Shown: positions 28,147-37,168, counted from the stretch's first letter. The stretch is DNA of 64,000 nucleotides from Litoribacillus peritrichatus (GCF_039537985.1 NZ_BAABBN010000007.1:620001-684000); one strand, 5' to 3'. Notes: generated by a model from the sequence alone, not told the origin. Numbers and translations are program-made.

Positions 28147-31134
28147 TTATTTCCCTTCATGCTGCGTGGGTGCTAGCGTTTCATCATTGTCATTATTATG
28201 GCGTGGTATAGTAATCGCAAAACGTGCCCCTTTTCCAGTCTCAGGATAAGCCGGGCTGTCTACATTGATACTGCCATGATGTTCTTCGATGATGCTGTAG
28301 ACCATGGCCAAGCCCAGGCCTGTTCCTTCACCGGGTTCTTTGGTGGTGAAAAACGGGTCAAAGATTTGATCCAGCTTTTCTTCAGGAATGCCATGCCCTT
28401 CATCAATGACTTCAATAACGCAAGATTGTTCCAGTTCCCGTGAGTTTACTACAACGCAGGTGCCATCGGGTGATGCATCTCTCGCATTACCGATTAAATT
28501 AACAAAAACCTGTACCAGTCGTTGTGCATCGCCAATCACCATCAGTTCCGGGTCACAATGGTTAATGAATTCGACATAACGCTGGTTCTTTTGACTCAGG
28601 GTTAAAAGATTAATGGCTTCATTGATGCATTGGTTGACTTTGACGGGAGACAAGACCCGGTTGGACTTGTGTGTTCCGGCGTGCGCAAAGCTGACCAGTG
28701 TCTGGACAATGTTGGACACACGCTTGGTCTGTTCGATGATCTGATCCGACATTTCTTTGATTTCAGGGTTGTCGCTGTCGTACTTGATGTCCTGAGCGAG
28801 GCAGTTAATGCCGGTGATCGGGTTGCCGATTTCATGGGCGACGCCTGCAGCAAAACGGCCAATGGAGGCCAGGCGTTCACTGTGAATCAGTTCTTCTTCA
28901 AGCAATTGGGTCTCGGTTAAATCTTCAATCAAAATAACCACGGAACCCGTATAAGGTGAGTCTATCTGGCGATCTCGGAAAATCACCGCTTTATGAAGGT
29001 TGAGCCAGTGGGTTTTGCCTCTGAACTCAACACTCTTTTTGTGGTGATGAGTGGACTCGTCTTCAATGAAGGTTTGCAGGACATCGCCCCAAGGGTCGGA
29101 AACGGTGCTGATGTGGGCACCCACGATGTTGCTTTCATTGACTTCGGTCAGCTCGGAAATGGCCCGGTTCCACATCAGGATTTCACCATCCCCCCCAATG
29201 GAGCAGACCCCTAACGGCAGGTTTTGAAGTGTCATCCGGTGGTAACGTCTCAGGCTGTCAAGCTCTGCCGCGAGTCCGGTCATTTGCTGGTTGTAGTTTT
29301 CGATTCGACTTTCAATGAAGTGAATGTCATCCAGTGCACCACCGATCGGCGTTTCCTTGTAGGGAATGTTTCGGTCAAGAATGCTTTTGGCCAGCACAGG
29401 CCCCATCAGTCCAGAAAGGTTAGCTTCCAGTTGATCACGAAGTCGGCGCAACGCGTAGGGGCGGTCTTCATGAATGGGGAGTTGCAGGTCTTTTAATGCC
29501 CGGTCCACTTCGCGAATGGCAGTTTTTGAACCCAGCGGTTTGGCCAGCCGTTCCCGAAATTCTTCGGCGCTCAAAATATCGAGCTGGCGACGTTGCGGCG
29601 TAATTAAGGTGTCGACGGCACAGGCTTGTGCGGTGGCTTGTTCATCTTCACTGGTTTCTGTGGTCAGGCTCACCAGAATGTATAAGGTGACGTTCACCAA
29701 GGTGGCGCCTAAGGCGATTAAGTAACCGGATTGTTGGCCAACAAAGGTGTAGGTCAGGTCATAAAAATCCAGAACCGAATGGCCGGAAATTAACGGAATG
29801 AGAATACCTAAGCTCCAGACCGCAATGCCTCCAATCAGACCCGCTAAAAAGCCTTGGCGGTTGCCGGTAGGCCAGAACAATAATCCCATGACACCCGGTA
29901 GAAACTGCAAGGTGGCGACAAACGCAGCTAAGCCTAAATCACTGAGGTTTTGATCCGTCCCGATGGCGAGGTATAAAAAATAGGAGGCCAGAACAATGGC
30001 GGCGATCAGACACCTTCTGATCCATAACACATTTTTGTAGATGTTAATGCCCGCTCGAAGCGGAAGGGACGGTAAAATCAAATGATTCAGACACATCGCG
30101 GAGAGGGCCAGTGTCACCACAATAATCAAACCGCTGGCTGCGGCCAGACCGCCGATGAAGGTAATTACGGACAACCACTCCGCGCCCTGATGGAGGCCGA
30201 TGGTTAACGTAAAGTAATCGGGTGAATAGCGAAGCCCCAGTTTCAGCCCGGCCCAAAGAATGATAGGGATCGGAAGGCTCATGATCAGGAGGAAAACAGG
30301 CACCCCCCAGCTGGCGGTGTTCAATGCCCGGCGATTCATGTTTTCCGTGAAGGTCATATAAAACATGTGCGGCATCACAATGGCGCTGGCGAAGAACATG
30401 AGTAACAAGGCGTGCCATGGGCCTTCGTTCAGCGTGGTGTGCATGGTGGCCAATAGCTCTTGGTTTGAGGCCAGCCAATCTTCCATGTCCCCCGGGCCGT
30501 CAAACACATAAAACATGCTGTAGACACCGATCGCAATGATGGCCAGCATCTTGATGATGGACTCAAAGGCAATGGCCACCACAAAGCCTTCGTGCTGATC
30601 CCTTGCTGAGGTATGACGGGTGCCAAAAATCACCGCAAAGACGATCATCAAAATACAGAAGCCGAAACCGATGATCTGGGAGGGTTGTTCATTGTTGGTC
30701 ATGATCAAAACCGTATCCACCACGGTTTTGATTTGCAGTACCAGCAAGGGCAATACGCCGATGGTCATAAAGGCGGTGGTGAGAATACCGGCCCATGAAC
30801 TGCGGTATCGAAAGGCGAAAAGATCGGCCAAGGAGCTGAGCTGGTGGGATTTGGTCAGTTTTAACAAGGGTTGTAACAATACTGGCGCAAGCATGAATGC
30901 GCCCGCAAGCCCCAGATAAAAGGCCAGGAAGCCAAAACCGTACTCGTAGGCCAGGCCGACACTGCCATAAAAGGCGAATGCACTGGTGTAGATGCCAAGC
31001 GATAAGACATAAATCAGCGGATGAGAGACCAGCTTGCGCGGGAAGATGCCTTTGTCTGTGACAAACGCAATGCCGAACAGGCAAAGTAAATAGCCAATCG
31101 CGATCAGGCTGATCGAGGTAAAATCAAAAGTCAT
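28147..31134 (-). CDS. cbrA: Transporter-sensor histidine kinase CbrA
   Basis: A 995-residue hybrid. The first ~490 residues form a sodium/solute symporter (SLC5-like) domain with about 13 membrane helices. A linker region (about 510-620, likely STAC-type) and a PAS domain (about 630-740) follow. The HisKA box is GRFAAGVAHEIGNPITGI and the ATPase part has NLIGNARDAS, DEGHGIPEE and GTGLGLAMVY. In Pseudomonas CbrA also takes up histidine and signals to CbrB. Its start overlaps the cbrX-like gene by 11 bases. Confidence 0.93.
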   Translation of the reverse strand: MTFDFTSISLIAIGYLLCLFGIAFVTDKGIFPRKLVSHPLIYVLSLGIYTSAFAFYGSVGLAYEYGFGFLAFYLGLAGAFMLAPVLLQPLLKLTKSHQLSSLADLFAFRYRSSWAGILTTAFMTIGVLPLLVLQIKTVVDTVLIMTNNEQPSQIIGFGFCILMIVFAVIFGTRHTSARDQHEGFVVAIAFESIIKMLAIIAIGVYSMFYVFDGPGDMEDWLASNQELLATMHTTLNEGPWHALLLMFFASAIVMPHMFYMTFTENMNRRALNTASWGVPVFLLIMSLPIPIILWAGLKLGLRYSPDYFTLTIGLHQGAEWLSVITFIGGLAAASGLIIVVTLALSAMCLNHLILPSLPLRAGINIYKNVLWIRRCLIAAIVLASYFLYLAIGTDQNLSDLGLAAFVATLQFLPGVMGLLFWPTGNRQGFLAGLIGGIAVWSLGILIPLISGHSVLDFYDLTYTFVGQQSGYLIALGATLVNVTLYILVSLTTETSEDEQATAQACAVDTLITPQRRQLDILSAEEFRERLAKPLGSKTAIREVDRALKDLQLPIHEDRPYALRRLRDQLEANLSGLMGPVLAKSILDRNIPYKETPIGGALDDIHFIESRIENYNQQMTGLAAELDSLRRYHRMTLQNLPLGVCSIGGDGEILMWNRAISELTEVNESNIVGAHISTVSDPWGDVLQTFIEDESTHHHKKSVEFRGKTHWLNLHKAVIFRDRQIDSPYTGSVVILIEDLTETQLLEEELIHSERLASIGRFAAGVAHEIGNPITGINCLAQDIKYDSDNPEIKEMSDQIIEQTKRVSNIVQTLVSFAHAGTHKSNRVLSPVKVNQCINEAINLLTLSQKNQRYVEFINHCDPELMVIGDAQRLVQVFVNLIGNARDASPDGTCVVVNSRELEQSCVIEVIDEGHGIPEEKLDQIFDPFFTTKEPGEGTGLGLAMVYSIIEEHHGSINVDSPAYPETGKGARFAITIPRHNNDNDETLAPTQHEGK

Positions 31135-31300
31135 CCGGACCTCTCTGTCTGCTTAACCAGAAGGAGAGAAAAATCACAAATAACCACAGGATGTAAGGTC
31201 TGTACCATGACCCGCCAGGTTCCAGCCACCAGTTCATGATCATGGGTGAAAAGACGTAAATGCCCAACACCATCAAAAAAAGCAAACGATAGACATACAT
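31124..31300 (-). CDS. cbrX: CbrX-like small membrane protein
   Basis: A 58-codon gene beginning MYVYRLLFLMVLGIYVFSPM and ending SRQRGPDDF. It has two membrane helices (about residues 4-22 and 36-50) around a loop with NWWLEPGGSWYRPY. Its stop lies inside cbrA, sharing 11 bases, the signature of translational coupling. From memory, Pseudomonas putida has a small cbrX gene in the same overlapping position; I assign the name by position and topology. Its role is not established. No strong ribosome-binding site is visible. Confidence 0.8.
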   Translation of the reverse strand: MYVYRLLFLMVLGIYVFSPMIMNWWLEPGGSWYRPYILWLFVIFLSFWLSRQRGPDDF

Positions 31301-31413
31301 AAAGTGCTATCCAATTAGAGTGCGTTGTTATGATTATTAAAACAGCTCAATGCAATAAGCTTAGTATTGGCACATGCTAGGGAGCGCCTGAGGAATTGTA
31401 AAGAAACGAATCG

Positions 31414-32268
31414 TTATTCGCTGGTAATAATTCCAATCTCGGGTTGATTGAGATTCTTAGGGGCGGCCGTTTTCCACGCGAGCGTTGCCCATTGCAATAA
31501 CGCCTCAATGGATGAGGTATCCGGCGGAGTCATGTTCAGATAACGCATGACCAATTGCAGGTTGGTGAGCGCTTGATCATTATTGATTGCGGGTGCCAGG
31601 TTCTGTTTGCTCAGTTTTTGGCCGTTGGCGGCGGTAATCACCGGAAAGTGACCGAACTTTGGGGGTTGATAATTGAGCGCCTGATACAGCAGGAGTTGCT
31701 TGGGGGTTGAATCCAGTAGATCGTAGCCCCGAATTACATGGCTGATGTTTTGAGCGTGATCATCCACGGTAGCGGCTAACTGATAGGCAAACAGCTGGTC
31801 TCTGCGTTTAATCACAAAGTGGCCGTCGGAGCCTGATTGACTGCCCTGATAGAGGTCGTTGAACTGATAACGGCCTTTTTTTATTCGATACGCGAAAGGC
31901 GCATTCGTGTCCAGAGGTTGAATGCATTGTTCGGGGTGTATGCCCTGAGTTGCATTTAGCTGTTTCCGAGAACATTGGCAGGGGTAGATAAGATCGTCAC
32001 GGAGTAACGCTTCAATTGCTGCCTGATAAGCGTCGAACCTGTCGCTCTGATAAAAAACGTTGCCGTCCCAGTGAAGGCCATGCTGTTCAAGTGTTTTGAT
32101 GATGGCGTCGGATGCGCCGGCTTGTTCACGGGGAGGATCAATATCGTCGATTCTTAACAGCCATTGACCGTTGTTGGCTTTGGCATCCAGATAACTGATC
32201 ACTGCAGCAAGCAGCGAGCCTATGTGCAATGGGCCTGTGGGAGATGGCGCGAAGCGTCCTATATACAT
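31414..32268 (-). CDS. gluQ: Glutamyl-queuosine tRNA(Asp) synthetase
   Basis: A GluRS paralogue lacking the anticodon-binding domain; it attaches glutamate to queuosine in tRNA-Asp. It shows FAPSPTGPLHIGSLLAAV (HIGH motif as HIGS) and KLSKQN (KMSKS motif). A four-residue Cys/His zinc site is suggested by CQCSRKQ and CIQPL. From ATG 32268 it is 284 residues. It follows dksA, the classic dksA-gluQ pair. The start codon lies in a 16-bp tandem repeat. Confidence 0.95.
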   Translation of the reverse strand: MYIGRFAPSPTGPLHIGSLLAAVISYLDAKANNGQWLLRIDDIDPPREQAGASDAIIKTLEQHGLHWDGNVFYQSDRFDAYQAAIEALLRDDLIYPCQCSRKQLNATQGIHPEQCIQPLDTNAPFAYRIKKGRYQFNDLYQGSQSGSDGHFVIKRRDQLFAYQLAATVDDHAQNISHVIRGYDLLDSTPKQLLLYQALNYQPPKFGHFPVITAANGQKLSKQNLAPAINNDQALTNLQLVMRYLNMTPPDTSSIEALLQWATLAWKTAAPKNLNQPEIGIITSE

Positions 32269-32307
32269 AGTTTCACATATACATAGTTTCACATACTCAT
32301 AGTATCA
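32261..32307. repeat. 16-bp tandem repeat across the gluQ start
   Basis: ATATACATAGTTTCAC occurs twice head to tail (32261-32276, 32277-32292), followed by a diverged third unit ATACTCATAGTATCA. The repeat covers the gluQ translation start and could vary by slippage. Confidence 0.8.
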
Positions 32308-32409
32308 AATATGCATCGTAATAAGGTGAGGGTGTCGTTCAGAAAAAGCGTACATTAGAAATTTAACCGGCAACGGAGCGTTGCCGATTTACTGGAGCAC
32401 TTGAGCTGC

Positions 32410-32844
32410 TTAAAGACCGGTGGTCTTTTCTTTCAGTTCTGCAAGTGTTTTACAGTCGATGCACAAGGTAGCCGTTGGACGGGCTTCTAAACGACGAATA
32501 CCGATCTCAATGCCGCAGGCATCACAGAAGCCGTAATCATCTTTTTCGATAAGCTCTAGTGTCTTGTCGATTTTTTTGATCAGCTTACGCTCTCTGTCGC
32601 GAGTACGGAGTTCCAGGCTGAATTCTTCTTCCTGGGTAGCTCGATCACTCGGGTCCGCATAGTTCTCAGCTTCGTTTTGCATATGGTGTACAGTGCGATC
32701 CACTTCTTCCATAAGCTGTTGTTTCCAGCTGTTTAGGATATTGGTGAAGTGCTCACGCTGAGCTTCATTCATATATTCTTCGTCGGCCTTAATTTCATAA
32801 GGTGTGTATGACGAAAGAAGTTTCTCTGATTGCGTCTCTGGCAT
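32410..32844 (-). CDS. dksA: RNA polymerase-binding factor DksA
   Basis: Binds the RNA polymerase secondary channel and acts with ppGpp in the stringent response. The 144-residue protein has the coiled-coil tip with DPSDRATQEEEF and a C4 zinc finger (CDACG then CIDCK) in the C-terminal third. It is divergent from sfsA with a 200-base gap. The stringent-type tRNA promoters at 50.0 and 51.1 kb are plausible targets. Confidence 0.97.
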   Translation of the reverse strand: MPETQSEKLLSSYTPYEIKADEEYMNEAQREHFTNILNSWKQQLMEEVDRTVHHMQNEAENYADPSDRATQEEEFSLELRTRDRERKLIKKIDKTLELIEKDDYGFCDACGIEIGIRRLEARPTATLCIDCKTLAELKEKTTGL

Positions 32845-33044
32845 AAATGTGCCTCTTTAACTACCCATCCTGACTTATATAGTAAGTAATCTGCTTGGAT
32901 GTATTCATCTGTTAGAGCCGGTTTAAGACGTATCTTTACCTGACATCCCTATCCAAGCTGCGTGACATTACCAGATATAAACCTTTTATGCCATACTCTT
33001 GCATCCATTATATAGCCAAGCCAATACCTGATAATTATAGACTA

Positions 33045-33746
33045 ATGAAATACACATCTGAGCTTTCTTCCGGTCGGTGGATAAAACGATATAAACGGTT
33101 CTTTTTGGACGTTGAAACAAACCAAGGGCCTTTAACGGTTCACTGCCCGAATACCGGGTCAATGAAAAACTGTGGTGACCCCGGTGATTTGGTTTGGTAT
33201 TCCTTGTCGGATAACCCAAAAAGAAAATTGCCGGGCACCGCTGAAGTTATCGAACAGGCCGATGGCCATAAAATCGGCATTAACACACACAGAGCCAATA
33301 AGCTGGTGGCGGAAGCACTAACTCAAGGCTTGGTTTCTGAGCTGAATGAATATGGTAACTGGCGTTCGGAAGTCAAAGTAGGCAACAGCCGCTTGGACTT
33401 TTGTGGCACATCCGAGGACGGTGCGGTTTGTTTTGTGGAAGTAAAAAGCCTGACCTTGCACGAAGGGGATGGCCTGGGTTGTTTTCCGGATGCGGTGACA
33501 GAAAGAGGCCAAAAGCACTTAAAAGAACTCATGGAATTGGTGAATCAGGGTGTTTCTGCCGCGTTATTGTTTTGCGTTCAGCATTCGGCGATCACAGAAG
33601 CCCGACCTGCTGATCATATTGACCCGGTTTACGGTCGGCTATTGCGGGAGGCCGTTCAGGCTGGCGTAAAAGTGCTCGCTTATAAAGTGGATTTTAAAAC
33701 GGACAGTTCTGAATTGGTCAGCCCTGTACCTGTGGTTCTTAGTTAG
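33045..33746 (+). CDS. sfsA: SfsA family protein
   Basis: Named in E. coli as a sugar fermentation stimulation protein, probably a nucleic-acid-binding or nuclease-like protein; its molecular role is unsettled. Signatures are IKRYKRFFLDV, HCPNTGSMKNC, LDFCGTSEDGAVCFVEVKSLTL and FPDAVTERGQKHLKELM; the DFxxxxxEVK core resembles restriction-type nucleases. I start it at ATG 33045 (233 residues), where homologues begin. It is divergent from dksA, adjacent as in E. coli. Confidence 0.92.
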   Translation: MKYTSELSSGRWIKRYKRFFLDVETNQGPLTVHCPNTGSMKNCGDPGDLVWYSLSDNPKRKLPGTAEVIEQADGHKIGINTHRANKLVAEALTQGLVSELNEYGNWRSEVKVGNSRLDFCGTSEDGAVCFVEVKSLTLHEGDGLGCFPDAVTERGQKHLKELMELVNQGVSAALLFCVQHSAITEARPADHIDPVYGRLLREAVQAGVKVLAYKVDFKTDSSELVSPVPVVLS

Positions 33747-33790
33747 TGGCTACTGTTCAGAGATAGCTAGTCGTTACTGTTCAGGGATAG

Positions 33791-34120
33791 TCAGTCATTA
33801 CTTACCAGGAAAATCTTGTCGTCGCTGTCCTGATGCAATTCAATGGTTTTTAGGTTTTGGCCACGGCAAGGGCCGCTCACGCATAAACCACTCTCAACGC
33901 TGAATAAGGCACCGTGCATGGCACATTGAATGAGGGTGTCTGTGCTGTCTAAAAACTGGTCTTCTTTCCATTCCAGATTCACCCCTAAGTGCGGGCAGTG
34001 ATTTTGGTAGCCGTATATTTGATCAGACTTTTTTACCAAGAACACGGCCTCGGAATTCTCGATTTCAAAGCCTTTGCTTTGATTGTTGTCTAAGTCTGAT
34101 GCTAAACAGAGAAATTTCAT
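33791..34120 (-). CDS. Small Rieske [2Fe-2S] protein
   Basis: A stand-alone Rieske ferredoxin of about 109 residues. The cluster ligands are CPHLGVNL (Cys-X-His) and CAMHGALFS (Cys-X2-His), followed by GLCVSGPC. Such proteins pass electrons to oxygenases or act as NirD-like subunits; no oxygenase partner is nearby. ATG 34120 begins at MKFLCLASDL. It faces sfsA tail to tail. Confidence 0.85.
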   Translation of the reverse strand: MKFLCLASDLDNNQSKGFEIENSEAVFLVKKSDQIYGYQNHCPHLGVNLEWKEDQFLDSTDTLIQCAMHGALFSVESGLCVSGPCRGQNLKTIELHQDSDDKIFLVSND

Positions 34121-34192
34121 ACTTACATCGAATTTCCATTCGTGAATTTTGCGCCAGTATAACAAATTTAAAGACGGCGATTGAGTGGAAGC

Positions 34193-34594
34193 ATGGACAT
34201 TTTATGGAAACTGTTAAGCGTGTGTTTTGTTTGCAGCGTAACTATGCTGGCGGATGCCCAGATCTACAGCTGGGTGGATGAACAAGGCGTCAGGCATTAT
34301 TCGAACCGAACCGTAGATGCGGATAAAAGTCATCAACTTCACTCGGTATCGAAAACCAACGCGATGGTCAGTCATGCACCGGTAAAAACCAAGGCTCAAA
34401 CCAATAAACCAGACCAGAACACCACAAAAGCACGGGATGACAGGAAACTGAAGCAGGCGCAATGCCTGGCCCTGAAAGAAAAAATGAAGCAGCTGCGGTT
34501 GAAGCTCAAGAAAGGGTACCCCCTAAAAAAAGCAAATACACTTAAAGCGAAGAAACGTGAAATGAGTAAGCAGTACAGGGCGATGTGCGCTTGA
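34193..34594 (+). CDS. Secreted DUF4124 domain protein
   Basis: About 133 residues. A signal peptide (MDILWKLLSVCFVCSVTMLADA) is followed by IYSWVDEQGVRHYSNR, the DUF4124 motif of short periplasmic proteins. The rest is Lys/Gln-rich and probably helical. Function is unknown. ATG 34193 is preceded by GTGGAA; TTG 34181 is possible. Confidence 0.8.
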   Translation: MDILWKLLSVCFVCSVTMLADAQIYSWVDEQGVRHYSNRTVDADKSHQLHSVSKTNAMVSHAPVKTKAQTNKPDQNTTKARDDRKLKQAQCLALKEKMKQLRLKLKKGYPLKKANTLKAKKREMSKQYRAMCA

Positions 34595-34642
34595 AACAGT
34601 ATCTTTTTTTGTGAAATGTGAGCTATTGATTATCGACCGGGC

Positions 34643-34672
34643 AAAAAAAGGCCCCTTCCAAAGAAAGGGGCT
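34643..34672 (-). terminator. Terminator of the Fur-regulated small RNA
   Basis: GCCCCTT (34651-34657) pairs with AAGGGGC (34665-34671); on the minus strand the stem is followed by seven T. Confidence 0.9.
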
Positions 34673-34730
34673 AAACCGTGATTAGCTTGATGAGGAGATA
34701 GAAATCAAAGAGTGTGTCGTTGATCTCTGT
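34643..34730 (-). ncRNA. Fur-regulated PrrF/RyhB-type small RNA
   Basis: A transcript of about 88 nt is predicted from a near-consensus promoter overlapped by Fur-box palindromes and ended by a strong terminator, with no usable open frame. Iron-repressed RNAs of this size act with Hfq to shut down iron-using proteins such as SodB. The middle carries TCTCCTCATCAAGCTAATC followed by ACGGTTT, which recalls the conserved PrrF/ArrF core; that is from memory and not aligned. The RNA lies between the tail-to-tail DUF4124 and cyclic-nucleotide genes. Confidence 0.8.
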
Positions 34731-34735
34731 AGTTA

Positions 34736-34785
34736 ATAATAATGATTATCATTTATATGTCAACAAATAATAATCATTATTATTT
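34736..34785 (-). promoter_or_regulatory. Sigma-70 promoter with two Fur boxes
   Basis: On the minus strand TTGACA (34763-34758) and TATTAT (34741-34736) are 16 bases apart. AATGATTATCATT (34741-34753), a Fur-type palindrome, fills the spacer. A perfect 21-base palindrome AAATAATAATCATTATTATTT (34765-34785, listed by its centre C at 34775) abuts the -35 box. Both match the GATAATGATAATCATTATC consensus at about 14-15 of 19 positions by my count. Confidence 0.85.
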
Positions 34786-34796
34786 AGAAAGTTTTA

Positions 34797-35561
34797 TCAG
34801 GCGGTGATCATCTCATTCAGAGACTTAATTTTACGGGCCATACTTTCAATCAAACTGACGCAGGTTTTGGGGTGATATTGGATTAAGTTGACAAACTGAT
34901 CTTTGGGGACAGCCAGCACCTGACATTCTTCACTGGCTTTGACGGTGGCGCTTCTCGGCGAGTTGGTAAAGGCGGCCATTGCGCCAAAAATCTCTTCGCT
35001 GTAAATGTCTCCCACTTGAACGCCGTTGATGAACGCCTGGGCGTGGCCGGTCAATAACGTGTATACGTCATTGGAGCTGTCGCCTTCCTGGATGATGGTA
35101 TCGCCGCTTTTAAAGGTGAGAAAGCCGGTTTGGGGGATGGCGTGTATTTGAGCAAGGCGCGAATAGGCATCGGTAAAAAAGGCCGACAGAATCAATAAAT
35201 ACTGAGCCCACTGGGGTTTGTTATTCACATGTTCTGCAAATTTGTTTTTATCAATGGCAATCAGTGTGACCGGGTCGGGGCTGGTCAGTCTTGGAGATTG
35301 AATGTCTAATGTATTTTGTAATCCGACAATGTCGCCGTCTTCATAGTAATACACAATCCTCTCGTTGGACTCCACCTGAATGGTACCGCTGACCAGATAA
35401 AAGAGGGTGTTACTATCACTGTCATGGTAAAGATCTTCGATGTGGTTAAGTTCACGTTTAGGAAGATCATCAATAAAGCCCGAAACCAAGAATTTACTTA
35501 ATTCTTTCAGTCGGTTCGCCATTTTATCGATATGGTCAGGATGCTCTCCAAGTAACAGCAT
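34797..35561 (-). CDS. Protein with two cyclic-nucleotide-binding-like domains
   Basis: A 254-residue protein with an N-terminal cNMP-like fold (about residues 20-115, FYLVSGTIQVESNERIVYYYEDGDIVG) and a more canonical C-terminal one (about 140-250, GDTIIQEGDSSNDVYTLLTG and IFGAMAAFTNSPRSATVKA). There is no helix-turn-helix, so it is not a Crp-type DNA binder; it may sense a nucleotide and act on a partner. No neighbour suggests the target. Its stop lies 34 bases upstream of the small RNA promoter. Confidence 0.8.
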   Translation of the reverse strand: MLLLGEHPDHIDKMANRLKELSKFLVSGFIDDLPKRELNHIEDLYHDSDSNTLFYLVSGTIQVESNERIVYYYEDGDIVGLQNTLDIQSPRLTSPDPVTLIAIDKNKFAEHVNNKPQWAQYLLILSAFFTDAYSRLAQIHAIPQTGFLTFKSGDTIIQEGDSSNDVYTLLTGHAQAFINGVQVGDIYSEEIFGAMAAFTNSPRSATVKASEECQVLAVPKDQFVNLIQYHPKTCVSLIESMARKIKSLNEMITA

Positions 35562-35806
35562 GAGTTTGTTGTACCTTAAACAGTAATGTTATTTGTTGGT
35601 TACGATAGAGTATAGCCAAGCGGCGGCTCTTTCCATCAAGTTATTCGGTGTATTTTTTGTATCTGGTTGATTATTTGTGAAAATATACAAATTTGACGAT
35701 TTATGCACCAAAAGTTCCAACATGTATCTATAGTTATAGTGTTTAACGTTGGGAAAGATCGTATGGCATCATCTTTTCTGCTTTCATGTTTGATAAGGAG
35801 GTTTAC

Positions 35807-36202
35807 ATGCCAACAAGTCGTTCATCCTCTTCTAGTGCTAAGTCCTTGTATTATGGAAAGAAAGTGCTTGTGGTTGATGATAGCAACATACCGCGCGCGA
35901 TATTGAAGGCAATGATCGAGGCCATTTGTGGTTCCATCGAGGTTTATGAGGCCCGAGATGGCAATGAGGCCATTCGTATGATGAAGTTGTATCAGCCTGA
36001 TTTAGTGACCTTGGATGAGGAAATGCCGAATCGAAACGGGTTGGATGCAGTGCCGGAGATGTTAAAGGAAAGCCCGAATTCCAGAATTGTGTTAATTACC
36101 TGCCATCAGGAGGATGCAGTGAAAGTTCGGGTCAAAGAACTGGGGATTGAGTATTTGTCTAAACCCATTACCGAAGCAAAAGTCATTGGCATGTTGCGTT
36201 AA
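35807..36202 (+). CDS. Single-domain response regulator (CheY-like)
   Basis: A 131-residue receiver domain only: acidic pair VVDDSN, predicted phosphoacceptor Asp70 in LVTLDEEMPNRNG, Thr in VLITCHQ and Lys in SKPITEAK. A Ser-rich stretch (SRSSSSSAKS) precedes it. ATG 35807 follows AAGGAGG. No kinase or chemotaxis gene is adjacent, so the partner is unknown. Confidence 0.88.
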   Translation: MPTSRSSSSSAKSLYYGKKVLVVDDSNIPRAILKAMIEAICGSIEVYEARDGNEAIRMMKLYQPDLVTLDEEMPNRNGLDAVPEMLKESPNSRIVLITCHQEDAVKVRVKELGIEYLSKPITEAKVIGMLR

Positions 36203-36274
36203 GGAGTTTTCTGGAATCTAATCAGTCTGCTTTATTCTTTCTTATTGCATTAAGAGGCTTACGCTGTAATTTTT

Positions 36275-37168
36275 ATGAGCTATGAAGTGGAACTGAAACT
36301 GGACATCCAAGAAGCGGACATTGAACGCTTCTTAACCTTGGCGTGGCTTCATTCGAGCCAAAATCTTGAACAACAACCCGACCGATACCTGGAAAATACT
36401 TACTATGACTCACCATCGTTTGCCTTGTTGGAGAACAAAGCGGCGTTGAGGACCCGTAAAGCCGGTGAGCGTTATTATCAGACACTTAAAACCAAAGGCT
36501 CTTCGGTAGGGGGGCTGCATCAGCGTGGAGAGTGGGAATACCCTATTTCAGCGCCAGAAGGTGATAATCCGCCCGCATTGCAACCTGACTTATTTCCTGC
36601 GGATGCCTGGCCTTCAGGCGTGGAGGTGGCTGATGTGGTGCCTATCTTTACCACCAACTTCGCTCGCAAAACCTGGATCTGGACATCGGTGCGGGCTTCA
36701 AAAGTTGAGATCGTACTGGATAAAGGCCATGTTTCGGCACGGAAGGGGCAAGCGGCCATTTGTGAGATTGAATTAGAACTGTTGTCGGGCAACCCTGAAT
36801 GTTTGTTCGATTTGGCTGAAGCCATCAATCTTAATATTCCTTTATTGATATCCGATGTGACCAAGGCTCAACGAGGATTTGATTTATTGAGTCCCGGTCG
36901 GTGGACAGTGTTCAGAGAATCTTTAGAATCCCAGGGTACGTTAAATCAATTAACCGCCATCATTCAACACTTAATGGATTCAGAGCTGCTGCCGGATGCG
37001 TTGCCTGATGTGGCCCTTTCGTTGGTGAATGAAGGGGGATTGCCAGCCATGGATGTTCTGCCTTGGTTGCTGCTGACTCAGTCGGGGAAAATTGATTTTT
37101 CATTGCGAACTCAATGGCTGCTACGATTAGCCCGACATGCTTGGTTGCTTGGTAATAAGGATAAGTAA
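36275..37168 (+). CDS. CYTH domain phosphatase (inorganic triphosphatase type)
   Basis: A 297-residue protein starting MSYEVELKLDIQ, with the ExExK motif (EVELKL) of the triphosphate tunnel fold. Further motifs are YLENTYYDSPSFAL, LRTRKAGERYYQTLK, GEWEYPI and CEIELELLSG. The C-terminal third is not the usual CHAD domain. Bacterial homologues hydrolyse triphosphate. It is one base upstream of the GspE/PilB gene, so both are probably co-transcribed. Confidence 0.85.
   Translation: MSYEVELKLDIQEADIERFLTLAWLHSSQNLEQQPDRYLENTYYDSPSFALLENKAALRTRKAGERYYQTLKTKGSSVGGLHQRGEWEYPISAPEGDNPPALQPDLFPADAWPSGVEVADVVPIFTTNFARKTWIWTSVRASKVEIVLDKGHVSARKGQAAICEIELELLSGNPECLFDLAEAINLNIPLLISDVTKAQRGFDLLSPGRWTVFRESLESQGTLNQLTAIIQHLMDSELLPDALPDVALSLVNEGGLPAMDVLPWLLLTQSGKIDFSLRTQWLLRLARHAWLLGNKDK

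Noticed and set aside
34734..34790. AT-rich inverted repeats as a terminator of the cyclic-nucleotide gene
   Set aside because: The palindromes fit Fur boxes around a TTGACA/TATTAT promoter and have no T-run; a better terminator lies at 34643-34672.
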